From Woeseiaceae bacterium (GTDB taxonomy: Bacteria > Pseudomonadota > Gammaproteobacteria > Steroidobacterales > Woeseiaceae), in the NCBI GenBank assembly GCA_021773095.1, contig JAJFKR010000032.1:1-40201 (forward strand): 40,201 bases of DNA, given 5' to 3'. A model generated the notes under the pieces. That model made no database searches. It was given only the letters and a program-made list of their open reading frames with translations, and had not been told where the DNA came from. Position numbers and translations under genes: made by a program. Below are positions 40,136-40,201 of the stretch, piece by piece (position 1 is the first letter of the stretch; the number at the start of each line of letters is the position of its first letter).

Positions 40136-40186
40136 GGGGTGGGGGGGCGGGGGCGGGGGAGCGGGGGGGGGGGGTGGGTGAGGGGG
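40131..40186. other. G-rich low-complexity tail, probable assembly or read artefact
   Basis: Most bases from about 40131 to 40186 are G, with long uninterrupted G runs, then a short ordinary sequence to 40201. Nothing coding is present. Poly-G read ends are a known product of two-colour sequencing, and this lies at the edge, starting just after a REP unit where assemblies break. A real G-quadruplex tract is the alternative. Confidence 0.6.
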
Positions 40187-40201
40187 TTAAAAGCAATCAG
40201 G

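Noticed and set aside
1..40201. CRISPR arrays, tRNA or rRNA genes, prophage or toxin-antitoxin modules
   Set aside because: I looked for spaced direct repeats, tRNA T-loop and anticodon patterns and typical phage or toxin genes and saw none.

Overview
The window reads as a piece of a gammaproteobacterial chromosome, probably a marine or sediment-type aerobic heterotroph. The gene order yicC-gmk-rpoZ-spoT-ridA-recG, the bioC/comF divergent pair and the coxB-coxA-ctaG-coxC cluster are classic for that class. TRAP transport, a TonB-dependent receptor and a Trk potassium system fit a saline habitat. The lineage (for example something near Woeseiales or Chromatiales) is inference only; no rRNA gene is present to fix it. 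Nearly all genes are intact, intergenic gaps are short, and both edges look like contig edges: the left edge cuts an IS1182-type transposase and the right edge ends in a G-rich low-complexity tail.

Layout. 1-935 (minus): partial transposase, tatA and dtd. 936-1247: a non-coding, GC-rich, hairpin-rich gap. 1248-10328: a predicted uptake and catabolism locus. It holds a TRAP solute-binding lipoprotein and an overlapping FAD oxidoreductase (plus), a TonB-dependent receptor (minus), an RpiR-type regulator with a class III aminotransferase (plus), and the TRAP membrane subunits dctQM (minus). 8468-15358 (minus): dctQM are the tail of a tightly packed string uvrD-trkA-trkH-dctQ-dctM. 15405-18782 (minus): a TPR/beta-barrel outer-membrane protein, an extremely acidic secreted protein, an anti-sigma factor and an ECF sigma factor. 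18852-25303: an aa3-type cytochrome c oxidase cluster (coxB, coxA, a 36-codon small gene, ctaG, coxC, a DUF2909 gene on the other strand, surf1, a SCO-like protein, ctaB). No ctaA (heme A synthase) is present. 25564-27122: bioC and comF, divergent. 27137-34737 (minus): ubiA, recG, ridA, spoT, rpoZ, gmk, yicC. 34842-40091 (plus): PP2C phosphatase, rph, rdgB, hemW, rpmE, gltA.

The most interesting points are these. (1) The sigma/anti-sigma/acidic-protein module encodes a mature secreted protein with no Lys or Arg and a 106-residue tail that is 77/106 Asp/Glu. (2) A perfect 15-bp palindrome sits exactly between the -35 and -10 boxes of the RpiR regulator promoter. (3) A dispersed REP family has five copies, and two of them supply the TAG stop codon of the neighbouring gene. 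(4) An inverted pair of perfect DnaA boxes lies upstream of rpmE. (5) The TRAP locus is split, and its membrane genes are fused transcriptionally to the potassium-uptake genes.

Functions are assigned from recognisable protein families by reading the sequence. No database search, folding or alignment was run, and substrate assignments for the TRAP/TonB/aminotransferase locus are open.
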